A stretch of 64,000 nucleotides of DNA from Ligula intestinalis (Eukaryota; Platyhelminthes; Cestoda; Diphyllobothriidea; Diphyllobothriidae), in NCBI GenBank assembly GCA_036362985.1, contig JAYGXS010000002.1, positions 7,163,371 to 7,227,370 of the forward strand. The letters are read 5' to 3'. The notes beneath the pieces were generated by a model. The model saw nothing but the letters and a program-made list of their open reading frames with translations, was not told where the DNA came from and did no database searches. Below, in pieces: positions 43,601 through 53,592 of this stretch (position 1 is its first letter; every line of letters starts with the position of its first letter). The position numbers and the translations under genes were made by a program.

Positions 43601-44269
43601 AAAATATTGTCTTTATGCGTTTTTTCTAAGACCGCCAAATGTTTATCCAGAATACATCATATCTGTGGATTTGTAAATGCTGTCTATCAGGTAGACAACT
43701 TGATCCCCAGTCATTGCAAAATTTTATGAGGACTATGTGCTTTCTGCATCGTGGCGTGGATAAAATGTATGATTTTTCGTAGACAGTTGCGAAAGAATTT
43801 AAATGAAACGGCTGGTGGGTTTCAAAATTATGCGGCAATTTGAGAACAAACTGTGGCACTTCAATGCCCTCCTGTCGTGATAAACCATTTGATGTGCTTT
43901 GAAAGCATTAGGGTGGGTTAAAAGTCGTGACTTATAAACCAGCAAAACTGCCGTGATGCGAAGGTCCTCTTAGGACGGCCATTGTGTTTGAAATAGCTTC
44001 GTCTAGACAGCAGTGATATTTAAATGTTGTTTTACAAATATTTGCAACATTTAAAAGTTCAACAATTTTGGCGCAGAAAATTTAAGTAGTGCACCTCATA
44101 TGCCCTTAGTCCCAGCATTTTTTCCAACGTTAGCGGTGGTTATAGCGATTTGAGGGCAGGGGAAAAGGACGGGCAGTGAAGGAAATTGGAAGTAGTAAGT
44201 GAAAACTGGAAAAATGTAGGTGGATTTATATGCGAAAATGTTCGAGTTCCAGATAAAATATTCCTATTA
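40661..44269. other. Gene-poor AT-rich stretch (3.6 kb)
   Basis: No coding frame with recognisable similarity; many short frames in AT-rich DNA. A GC-richer segment at 41190-41420 and the CA-rich run at 41450-41520 stand out. Confidence 0.45.
41450..41520 (+). repeat. CA-rich simple sequence
   Basis: Imperfect ACAC tracts such as ACACACAAACACAAAAAGG and CACAATCACACACACACATT. Confidence 0.7.
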
Positions 44270-44355
44270 TCATCCCCGAAAATGAAAGAAGAATAAGGGA
44301 CGGTTTCTGGGACCGATCGTCTCTACTTCTTCCTCTTCCAAGGATGATGAAAGTT
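44270..44355. repeat. Palindrome of two hammerhead-element tails, head to head
   Basis: Left arm TCATCCCCGAAAATGAAAGA...GACGGTTTCTGGGA is the inverse of an HHR tail. The right arm GGGACCGATCGTCTCTACTT and CTTCCTCTTCCAAGGATGATG is a direct HHR tail like 23455-23515. No ribozyme core remains between them. Confidence 0.55.
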
Positions 44356-44369
44356 AGGTGGATTTGTTT

Positions 44370-44640
44370 CCCGTGGCCGCTGGGCATAAGTTGGTTCGCA
44401 TTAACTTGAAGGTGCGCGCGGCTCTTCGCGCCGCGAACTATATCAATCTAACTCCTGAATGGTAAATTGGCCCTGAGGTACGTTTATCTGGACGATCTCC
44501 TAACCACCATTACTATTTTTTCAGGATATCTGCATTTTGATAATGGGGTTTTTCCCGCAATATGTTCAATGATAATACAGATTAAGGAAGTCTACAGATA
44601 CAAATCAACAACATTTATATATGCAATAAAATAAAAATGC
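44370..44640 (-). repeat. GC-hairpin repeat, inverse of 18190-18465
   Basis: CGCGGC TCTTCGC GCCGCG near 44420 forms a perfect 6-bp hairpin. The flanks AGGTACG and GTTTTTCCCGCAATA (44549) match the inverse of the copy at 18.2-18.4 kb. Confidence 0.55.
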
Positions 44641-45282
44641 ATATAGCAATTAGTAAAATGTATTACTTTTCCTTTCCTCATTCCCCACCCATAAGACACC
44701 AGCGACCACCGTTTTCGTAGGATAAAAAGATGAGACTAGGGTTATGTGAGGTGCACTACTTAAACTACTGCGGCGGACAAGTTCTTTATAATAAAAAATA
44801 TTCAGCAATACTGTTTATTTATTCGTTTAACGCGTTGCTTGGTGATCAGTTTGTAAAATATATTTGCAGGTTGTGTTAAGTTTACAGCAAACAGAAGAAA
44901 ATCCCTAGAATTTCAGAAAAAAAACGAATTGAAGATAGGATGACCCTCTGAAACGTGGTCAGAGCGCGGACCGTAGACTACTTGAAACAAGTCGTCTTCT
45001 TCAATGCATCGCCATAAGAACTGTATCATCCACCAAATATCCGAATTACGTTATTTGGACTCCGAGTTATAACCTGGTTGAGAACGTTGAAGCTTCAAAG
45101 TTTAGCCCTATAGTAATGGTGTGGGGAACAGTATCTTTTGGAGGACTCTTTTACACCCACGTTGTACGATAGAGTCAACGAGTGAATGGAAATGATCATA
45201 CACAGGGGATGCTGAAGCAAAAACAGTTTAAAAGCTTGAAAAAAGAAGTGTAAGCAGGTCAAACTGTGAGGAGAAATTTTGG
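44641..45282. other. No gene seen
   Basis: 44689-44757 matches 18533-18597 in direct orientation. The rest is unassigned and AT-rich. Confidence 0.4.
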
Positions 45283-45370
45283 AGGTTTTTGGCCTTTGAC
45301 TTATAACAATAACCTACTTTTACATTTTTAGTAACCCGACTTTCTCTTAAAGTTAAATTCTGCTAAAATA
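45283..45370 (-). repeat. Dispersed repeat, inverse copy of 38805-38890
   Basis: GACTTATAACAATAACCTAC near 45297 and GTAACCCGACTTTCTC near 45332 pair with the 38.8-kb copy on the other strand. Confidence 0.5.
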
Positions 45371-45499
45371 AGCTTGAATTTTCTTCAGTTTGCATCAGTA
45401 TCCTGCGCAAAAGGAGTTTATGTAGATGGATTCGATTTAATTCAGTACACTGAAACAATAATAAGATTTTTAATTTAATTTTTAATCACTTCCAGTTCA

Positions 45500-45924
45500 A
45501 TTTAATATTCATTTCCCCGCGGTGTCGCCGGCAGGAAGTCAGAAGGGTCGCGACGACTAGCAACTCCACACCGGGCCAGAATACAGGCGTGCGGGAACCT
45601 ACCCCAGACACCAATGCAGCCGTCAGCGACGCCACGGGCATCGTGAACCAACAAGACCTCCTGTCGGGCTTGAACGCAGTTGCACATGACAGCTAAGTTC
45701 GATATTCCGCCGGCGAGACGAACACGAGAAATTGCCAACGGAGGACGCGAGCAAGACATGCGGCACCTGCAACACCAACGCAAACGCGACCAATGACCGT
45801 TGCCATGCTAACACTGCCCTCCTCCTCCGACGAGCTGATAGTGAGAAACCCTACCCCACCCCCGCAGGGGATCTAGCGCCAAGAGACGGAGAGTGGACAA
45901 GAAGACTGTGAGGCGTCTACAAAC
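45500..45924 (+). other. GC-rich island upstream of a hammerhead remnant
   Basis: The GC-rich block contrasts with AT-rich flanks on both sides. Both strands have open frames of 60-95 codons, but none shows a recognisable domain, so no gene is called. Because it ends in an HHR motif it is probably the body of a retrozyme- or PLE-type insertion (inference). Confidence 0.4.
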
Positions 45925-45980
45925 ACCAACCTTCGACGATGCAAGCCTGTACGCTTTCGAAACGTCAGGATATTATACCC
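45925..45980 (+). ncRNA. Hammerhead ribozyme, near-complete
   Basis: The core reads TCGACGA (two changes from CTGACGA). Stem II GCAAGC/GCTTTC has one mismatch. GAAACGTC at 45959-45966 is intact and stem I starts CCT/AGG. The core changes would probably weaken or abolish cleavage. Confidence 0.6.
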
Positions 45981-46019
45981 AATATTCTCAAGGTCGCCTC
46001 TTCTACTCATTCATGTCCG

Positions 46020-48929
46020 GGGACACGCATTTTCGCTTCAATCAGCAATAAATATATGGTTGTTACTTTGTAAAGTGTGAGTTTGCTATTAGGATAAAAA
46101 GAATGATGGGACACCCATTAGCTTGGGGGTGAGGGGCAAGTTGTTCTTCTGTTGCTACTGTGAAGACTCGATCCATCGTGCGTGGGGTCACTTAAGGCCG
46201 CTTCGCCTTGGCAGCTGTCTAGCGATCACATGTCCTGCATGAGGGAAGGCAGATTTTGCGAAAAACTGCCGTCATGAATTCGCACGCATGACTCCGTGCG
46301 CGTCCCATGCTGTAGAGCACGCGCTAGGCAAAGCCCTCAATCATCTGGAGGCTGCAGCCGGGTGACCATTCTGTGAGTTTCATTTCTGGTGTAGTACTCA
46401 CAATGCAACTGGGCAAAATTATTCATTTAAAAAAGTACGGACAGAGAAAGGAACAAAAATAAATTATATTGAAAAGTAAGAGACTCAGCCGCATAAAAAC
46501 AACTAAACCTATTCAGACCAATGACAAGAAATATAAGCTACTTAGGCCAGTCAGCTGACGGTGACATTTCTTCAGTACGCAAGTATGCCTTCCGTAGATA
46601 TGGCACACTGTGTTAGATGGTACAAATGACGGACAATGAACTTTATGAAATGTTGGCGAACGTATTTGAACAAAATGTCATACACAAAAGAGTACTCCAT
46701 GTTTAGTAGGTGAAAAGCTACTGCACACGATCATTTGCTTTCACAGAAAGAAGGTACCATGACCTAAATGGATTGAAGTAAGCATAACTATTTGCGGGGA
46801 TTGCAAGCTCACTTTAATTTCCACACAAATATGCGAGAAATTGGTACTCTTCCGCTAATATATATTAAGTTAGGTTGTAATACTGATTACCTTGTAGTTA
46901 ATTTTTGTATTTATTTCCGTTAGGATAGGATACTGGCTTTTTACCGAGATGCTTTCTTACCGCTCACAAAACGCGCGCACTGCAAAAAGTGGTAACTTAT
47001 GTAGTATGCATTTTTTCATTGAGTTCGACAGCCTTTATAACTTCAAACATATTTTATAGAAAAATGCAAGAAAAATACTATTTATTTTACTCATTCGGTA
47101 GCAGGCTACATCTTCTTAAATATTTTGTTCAAAAACGGTAGATTTCAGTTTAAAATGTTTCTAAATTGCCGAATAATTTTTAAGCCTACTGACTGCCACA
47201 CTTGAATTCAAGGTTTACAGACTGCGCGCTGTGTACATCTCATTTAAGAAAAAGTACGTTATCACCTACAGTTTGAGGGAAAGTCACATAGTTCTCATAA
47301 AAATTGCAACAAATGTCGGACATGCTGCATACATTATAGCCAGCATAAATAAATTGACGGATCTGATGTGCAGTGGATGAACACCTCACAGTCGTAAAAA
47401 AGCTAGTAATTAGAATTTAAAAAAAATTTAAGATACCCCTTATGAAGTATAGAATTTAAAATGGCCTAATTTTCCACCAAATGAGCATAAGAAATATTTT
47501 TTATGTAGGTTTTTAATATAATATATTTGAATTTTTAATGGCAGTCAAAATTAATGATAAAAATTCATACTACATAAGCAGGCACTTTTTACAGTAAATA
47601 AGTTTCTTTATCAGTCAAAAAGAAGCTCTTTATAAAGTTGGCATCCTATCGTGACTGGAATGACTTCAGAATGGGCTACACTTTTATCTCAATGCCGTTT
47701 AACGAAAGAGTAACAATCTCTCGCATATGTCGGCATGTTCAACGAATTCTAGGCCATTCTGTATACTAGCGAAAATATTGAATAATCGCACAGCGCGCAC
47801 TTTCTTCTATCTCCACTTTATTTCTTCTGCGTACTTGTCCGTTTGTCATTATTTGTACGCATTAAATATTTATTGGAATATTCGCCCTATACAAGTACTC
47901 TTTCCTATCGGATACAAGTAAAATATAACGCAGGTAATGTACAAAGGAGATGCTCGCATAACATTGCGCGCAAAGACTAGGCTGACCCATACTCCTAGTT
48001 TGTTTTATTTTTTAGGGAAATACGTTATCCTAAAAAAGGTTAGTGAGAGCCTTTCAATACGCTTCCTCTTAAAGGGCTTGTTGCAGATTCAAACTCACCA
48101 ACTGCCCGCTAGATAGTTCGCATTTTTATTTTTATATGAAATAAGAAGCCCAAGCTTAACTAATGACTGTCTGCCACGTATATGTTTTTTGATTTCAAGT
48201 CGAAAGGCAAGGAATTATTTAATTTAGTAATTTTGACAAAAATCCTACTGTACTAAGGTTTCCTCCTCTTTTGTAATCTTTAAAATAGTCTAACACCTAG
48301 CTAGAAGCCGTGGTTTTTATATAACATGTACAACTTAAAAATCTTCACGTATCCTTCAGAAGGACCGGTATTATTACAAAAAAGTGGTAAGAATCAAACG
48401 ACGCCTGCCTCTCTATGAGTTCTAGCAGAGCAAGCACAGGGACGGTGCCTTGTAGGTGGATCAGTTTACTGTAATATCAGACTTCGGTCAGATCTATGGT
48501 ACCACCTTCTCCCCTCATAGCTGAATCCAGTGTCACAACCAAATAATAGCGACTGAAGACGGGATCGTACGCAAGTACCTGCCCCACGTGAGTCTGCGTC
48601 AACGCTGGTCACCAAACCCCCGTGTTTTGCGCCTACCATGGATACGCTTTCAGTGCCGTGGCGCAGTTTGGCCACAGTATGGCCCGCTGCAGGAACATTT
48701 CAACCGCATAAAGGTGACATGAACAACCCATTTCTTATTCCTCAATGTCAGCCCTGCAATCTGTAAGATTCTACCAGCGTCATTGCTTTGATAATAAACA
48801 TTATATTGATAGATAAGGAAGCAAAACCTAAGGAATTAGGTAGTAAATCCTCTGCCTTTTTTCATGAGCATGTCTGCTAAGTTTTCCGCCTACGTCCCAA
48901 AAATTTAAGGGGTTTATGACAAAAAATAT
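46020..48929. other. Gene-free stretch 3' of the SLC5 gene
   Basis: AT-rich DNA with two GC-rich islands, 46130-46380 and 48380-48720. No domain-bearing frame was recognised on either strand. Confidence 0.45.
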
Positions 48930-48935
48930 TTTATT
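48930..48935 (-). terminator. Poly(A) signal AATAAA of the SLC5 gene
   Basis: AATAAA on the minus strand lies about 62 bp downstream of the stop codon at 48997, a plausible 3' UTR length. Confidence 0.5.
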
Positions 48936-48996
48936 ATCACAATAGGCTAAATTGGACAGCAATTTACTGTACATATACAAAAATCTCTGTTATCAG

Positions 48997-51900
48997 TTAT
49001 GCAAAGAAGCCCCAAATGAAGACAGTGATACCCATGGCCATAGCTATGCCAATGTTAACTCCCCAAGCTTCTTTTGGCTTTTGGAAGATACTAAGTTGTC
49101 TTCGAGTGGTTTCCATTATTTCATCAGCCTCTTCCTGAGTATAAACAGGTTCACGGGGGTCCTGCATTTTCTCAATGCCGCAGAGCCAGTTGATCACCTT
49201 CTTGCAACAGGACAGCTTGGGCTTTTCAGCTTCACCCTCTGTAAAAAAAGTCAAAATAGCACGTTACTTCCTCAAAGCACTTTTAATAAAACATCGAAGA
49301 AAGACGACGAAAGGATAAGTCAGAAGCATTACTGAGGTGGGTTTGAATTAAAGCCCGTCAGACATGGGTCATATTATTTGGGAATTCGGTTGCATCACAA
49401 GACAAACAATTGAAAAATCTATAAATTGGTTGTTATTCGGCCGTCAACTACCTGCTTTCATGACCTCATTGCAAAATCGAAACTGGTCTGGCTCTGCGAC
49501 ATTCTTAAGTATTTTGTGTATAGACAGGATAGTCTGCAAATCGCATTTATCTCGATGCAGTCCTGGTCAAGTTTTTACAATCAACATACAGGTCCTGTAT
49601 GCTGTCCTGGGAATTCTGTGGCTCTGGAATAATTACACCACTCAAACAGAAAATAGAGGAATTTATGGGTTTCGAGAGAAATGTCATAGATTACCTTCGA
49701 TCCAGGCCTCTTTTTCGGCTTCAGAGACTATAGTCAACTTAGGACCATCCAATTCTGGATCGAATTTAGTCCAGCGCTCAGAGAACACCATTCTTCGAGT
49801 CTAAAAAGAGAGCAATTATGATTTATGCCTTCCACTTTTAGTATTATATACGTATATGTACTACTTTACTCAAGCAAGTGCAAAAATACTTACAAAAGAT
49901 GACGGAAGTGGAGGTGTGACAAGCGAAACAGACACAATTATGATGCCGGAGATGCCGAAAAGCAGAATTGAAAAGTGGAGGTAGTGTACTAGGACGAGAG
50001 GATGAGGCGGATTTGTTGAAATTTCACCACATGGGGTCTTTCCGTATGACATTTCCCAGATAAATCGGATCATGCCGATAACAAGTCCACAAATAAGGGC
50101 CGTAAAAGACGCCTAGGATAGAAAAGTGTGGAATAGGTACGCATTAGCAATAGAGAATATTAAAAGTGTGTATTATTACTAGTAAAATAAGACGCACAAT
50201 TTCGTTTGATCGTTTCCAGAAAATTCCAAATACGTAGACAGCACAAATTGGGGGTGCGAGATAAGCAGTGACTGACTGAATGTAGTCGAAAAGTTCATCG
50301 CTTAGTTGCACAATAGGGATCCAGGCAATACTGATACCGACCAAAATGATGACGACAACACTAAAAAATGGTTGGTAAAATAATAAAACGATTGGTAAAC
50401 ATATTTATTTTCTAAGAAATCTTAGAAAATGAGCAAGCGATGTTAAAAAATTTCCCATTGTTTGGTCAGATAAACACGATTATTATTAAATATTGGAGAT
50501 TTGATAAGCGGAAACTTACCGGCCAACGATCATAATTTCAGCATCTTTTGCCCTTTTACGAATTAATTTCCAGATATCCACAGTGAAAATGGTTGATGTA
50601 GAATTAAAAATACTCGTCAAGCTTGACACCAAGGATGCCATCATTACAGCAAGCATGAGGCCTCGAGCGCCCGAAGGAAGAAGGTTGAGGACCAAAGAGG
50701 GATAAGCAATGTCAGAGCAACCGATTGGTTTACCACATATTTTCGCACAAAGGGGAGCTGAACCACACATTACCGTATCTGTAATTCAAAAAGGATATTA
50801 AACATATAAGTTATAATAACTAAAATTTTTATGACAAAAATCTTTGTCTTAACACGGACATACCAGCGAAGAGAATACGAGCGACCATTCCAGGCACGAC
50901 CATTAACCACAAAGGCATCATTTTAATCAGACAAGCCAATATAATTCCAGCCCTTGCATGTGTTAAGTTTTTAGCGGCCAAAACTCGCTGGACAATGACC
51001 TAAAATGTATTAAGAATAAAATAAGTTCTCCCTAAAAAAATGGAATATTTCGGAGGGTATGTAATTACCTGATCCGTACACCAGTACCACGTTGCATTGA
51101 CTGTCAGACCTAAAACCACACCAAGCCATGGGAGATCAGCACTCTGAATTGATTTGAAAAGATTCATTGCATCCGAAGGTGCAATACTGCACTCGGCATA
51201 TATGCCCTGATTTCGAAGAGAAGGATCCGCTAAAATAAGGACGGCATTACGATCCGTGTCAGTCCCATAAAGATCTGGTGACATAGCTTGCGGGTTTTGT
51301 GTTGTGAACGGAGTGCTCTGGTAAGCGCGGGTCGTATTCGGGATACCGTTGAAGTAATTAAGGACCATTCCGTCAAATCCTCCAGTCACTTGGAAGCCTA
51401 AGTAATCACAAATTTGAAAAAAATGAATCTCTTGTCAGTTTATTATCTAAAGGGCATTATTGATATCGAAAATAGATATTTACTCAATACTTATGGTTAA
51501 CCCTCACAATTTTTGGACGCTTAAATATTATTCCGAGCGATATTTTTATCTAGTCTGGCAATTTTACCTTTCATACTTCTTATATGAAATGGTCAAAAAC
51601 AAGCTTAGCAGTTTTATTCATTGCAGGCATAATTTTGATGCATGAATGATGGCTACTAAAAAGAGGAAAGACAACAAGCGGAGGACTTGAACGCAATGGC
51701 CAGTGATGGCCAGCCTGATGATGAATTCATCGAAAACGGTCGTTTACTTAACTTGACTTCCTAAATGCAATTGAATATATTCTAATCGACTTGTACTCTA
51801 TCGAATGGAGTTACATAAAAATTTTTCAAGTAATAGCACAACTTCCACTTACTTCGGATCATTAGGTAGAAAGCACCTACAATCATTATGACGGTCTGCG

Positions 51901-52718
51901 CGAAGTCGGTCCAAATGACAGCAGTGAGACCACCTGAAGGTTAAAAAATAGCTCCAAATGTGTTTTTGACAAAAAAGACTTTGATAAAAATTCATGACTC
52001 GTTGAATAAGTGCTCACCCATGATCGTGAACAATGCGGATATAATCAATAGTATTATGACAGCCGGGTACATTGAGATTTCCATTGATTGTTGAATAAAC
52101 ACGCCCCCAGCGTACAAGTCAGCCTTAAAAGATTATTTTAAAAGGAACTCAAACCGAAATTTTCGTAAATATGTACAAAAGCAGAGCAACTACGGCAAGG
52201 TAAACTCTGATACGCTGTCCGCCGAACCTTTTTCGGAGGAATTCGGGCATTGTAATAATCTAACAAAGCTCATTATATAATTTGATTCTTACCCCAGAAA
52301 CAATGTAAACAGGCAAGAAAAACCATCCTAAAAAAAAGAGGACAAAGACGGCCTAAAATCCTTATAAATCAAATAATATTGACCTACGTTAAACTCAAAG
52401 GCGGCAATGCCGATCCCAGTAGATGCACCAGAACCAGCCAATCCAATAAAGTGCCCTGAGCCGATGTTACTTGCGAAAACCGATGCGCCAACCTGTAATT
52501 ATAGTTACTTTGATTTAAAACTAACCGGAACCCAATTCATCGATCGGCCGGCCAAGAAATAACCACCGACACTACCACGATTTCTGCATGATGACTACGA
52601 AATTTTTAAAAAGGAAAAATAAATAACGAACCCATATACCGACAGCAAAGACGATAACAAAGTAAGCCGCCAAAACGCCAAGGTCAGCGCCATCTAGGTA
52701 GCCAACTACTTTTTCCAT
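48997..52718 (-). CDS. SLC5 family sodium/solute (SGLT-like) cotransporter, 14 exons
   Basis: Coding exons in order: 52718-52632, 52594-52526, 52492-52388, 52352-52293, 52259-52155, 52123-52018, 51933-51853, 51397-51069, 50999-50864, 50778-50520, 50360-50198, 50112-49894, 49800-49695, 49238-48997. All introns are GT-AG, phases match, and the total is 2067 nt (688 residues). This is near the usual 650-700 for SGLTs, multi-pass membrane proteins that drive sugar or similar solute uptake with Na+. Visible signatures: [13 protein letters not shown] (about 40-52), [15 protein letters not shown] (60-74), [18 protein letters not shown] (111-128), [13 protein letters not shown] (307-319), [30 protein letters not shown] with Q474, and the hydrophobic C-terminus ending FIWGFFA. 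N61, H66, Y309/W310 and Q474 fall where SGLT sugar-site residues lie; the C-terminal SGLT tail is present. The start is the first ATG, followed by [12 protein letters not shown]. Substrate not determined. Confidence 0.95.
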
Positions 52719-52750
52719 TATCGTGATAACCGAAAAAAACGCTTATGTGC

Positions 52751-52760
52751 ATTATATATA
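52751..52760 (-). promoter_or_regulatory. Possible TATA-like element of the SLC5 gene
   Basis: TATATATAAT on the minus strand, about 33-42 bp upstream of the ATG. Weak, because the region is AT-rich and the transcription start is unknown. Confidence 0.25.
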
Positions 52761-53099
52761 CATTTCTAAACATTATAACAAAGTAGTTTTAAATAAATTG
52801 TTAGAAATTAGTCCATTGGAAACATCTTTGTTTTCACTATTATGTTTATCAAAAAATTTTCCCGTTAAGGCCAATAATAGTGCATGAACTACAGACGTTT
52901 TTTTTTAAGTTTTAAGGATGAGTAACTACCGGCCAAACCATCATTTCAATTTGGTACTCGATATTTAGGGTAAGAGACATGGTCATTGAAGAACATATTA
53001 CGAACAAACATGTAAAAACACGTTAAAGAAGACATGAGCACATAAAACAGGGGTAACACATTCAGATCAAAAACTGTTTTTTTAATGAGACATTGAGGA
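52761..53099. other. No gene; 5' flank of SLC5
   Basis: AT-rich sequence between the transporter start and the older CR1 fragment. Possible regulatory region; no motif is certain. Confidence 0.4.
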
Positions 53100-53592
53100 A
53101 AACAACTTCCTAATGGCAATGCAACACGGATTCCGAAGTGGCCGTTCTTGTCTCACAAACCTGCTTAAATCCATGAAAAGCTGGATGAAATTCTGTAAAT
53201 TGGTTTGCCAGTCGGTGCAGTCTACGTTGAATTCAGTAAGGTATTTGATAAGGTTCCACATAGACGACTAATATCAAAGCTGCATCAAATGGGTGTGACT
53301 GGAAACCTACTCAAATTATTAGCCAACTTCCTAACAGGCAGGTGTCAGCGTGTTGTTATTGGAGACACAAAACAGAATGGAGAATCGTATCCAGTGGGGT
53401 TACGCAGGGAAGCGTTCTAGGTCCCATTCTATTTCTGATATATGTAAATATCTGCCTTGTCTGCCTCACCTGTGAGAAAGTCATGTTTGCAAACGATCTA
53501 AGGATGTGGAAGTAAAGTGAAAGCTCAGCGAATGGACAGACCTGGATTGCCTGCAAAAGTGGTGTGAAAAGTGGCTACTTCAGGTCAACTTC
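53100..53592 (+). pseudogene. Older CR1-type RT, left part (split by a nested insertion)
   Basis: Blocks are MQHGFRSGRSCLTNLLKS near 53120, motif A VEFSKVFDKVPHRRL near 53227 and GNLLKLLANFLTGR near 53304. In another frame come SGVTQGSVLGPILFLIYVN near 53394 and motif C MFANDLRMW near 53482 (AN-D in place of ADD). It ends WCEKWLLQVNFNR at 53592, exactly where the younger element begins. The reading of this RT resumes at 57205. 5' truncated, frameshifted and dead. Confidence 0.8.

Noticed and set aside
45502..45783. 93-codon minus-strand frame in a GC-rich island
   Set aside because: Open frames occur on both strands of this GC-rich block and none has a domain; probably the body of a hammerhead-linked repeat.
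49364..49804. 146-codon plus-strand frame
   Set aside because: Antisense to SLC5 exon 13 and intron 13; no domain.
51000..51068. Extension of SLC5 exon 8 past TDQ into an open frame ending before 51000
   Set aside because: The extension lies in the intron: GTAATT is a good donor after TDQ, and exon 9 restores the family sequence TDQVIVQR.
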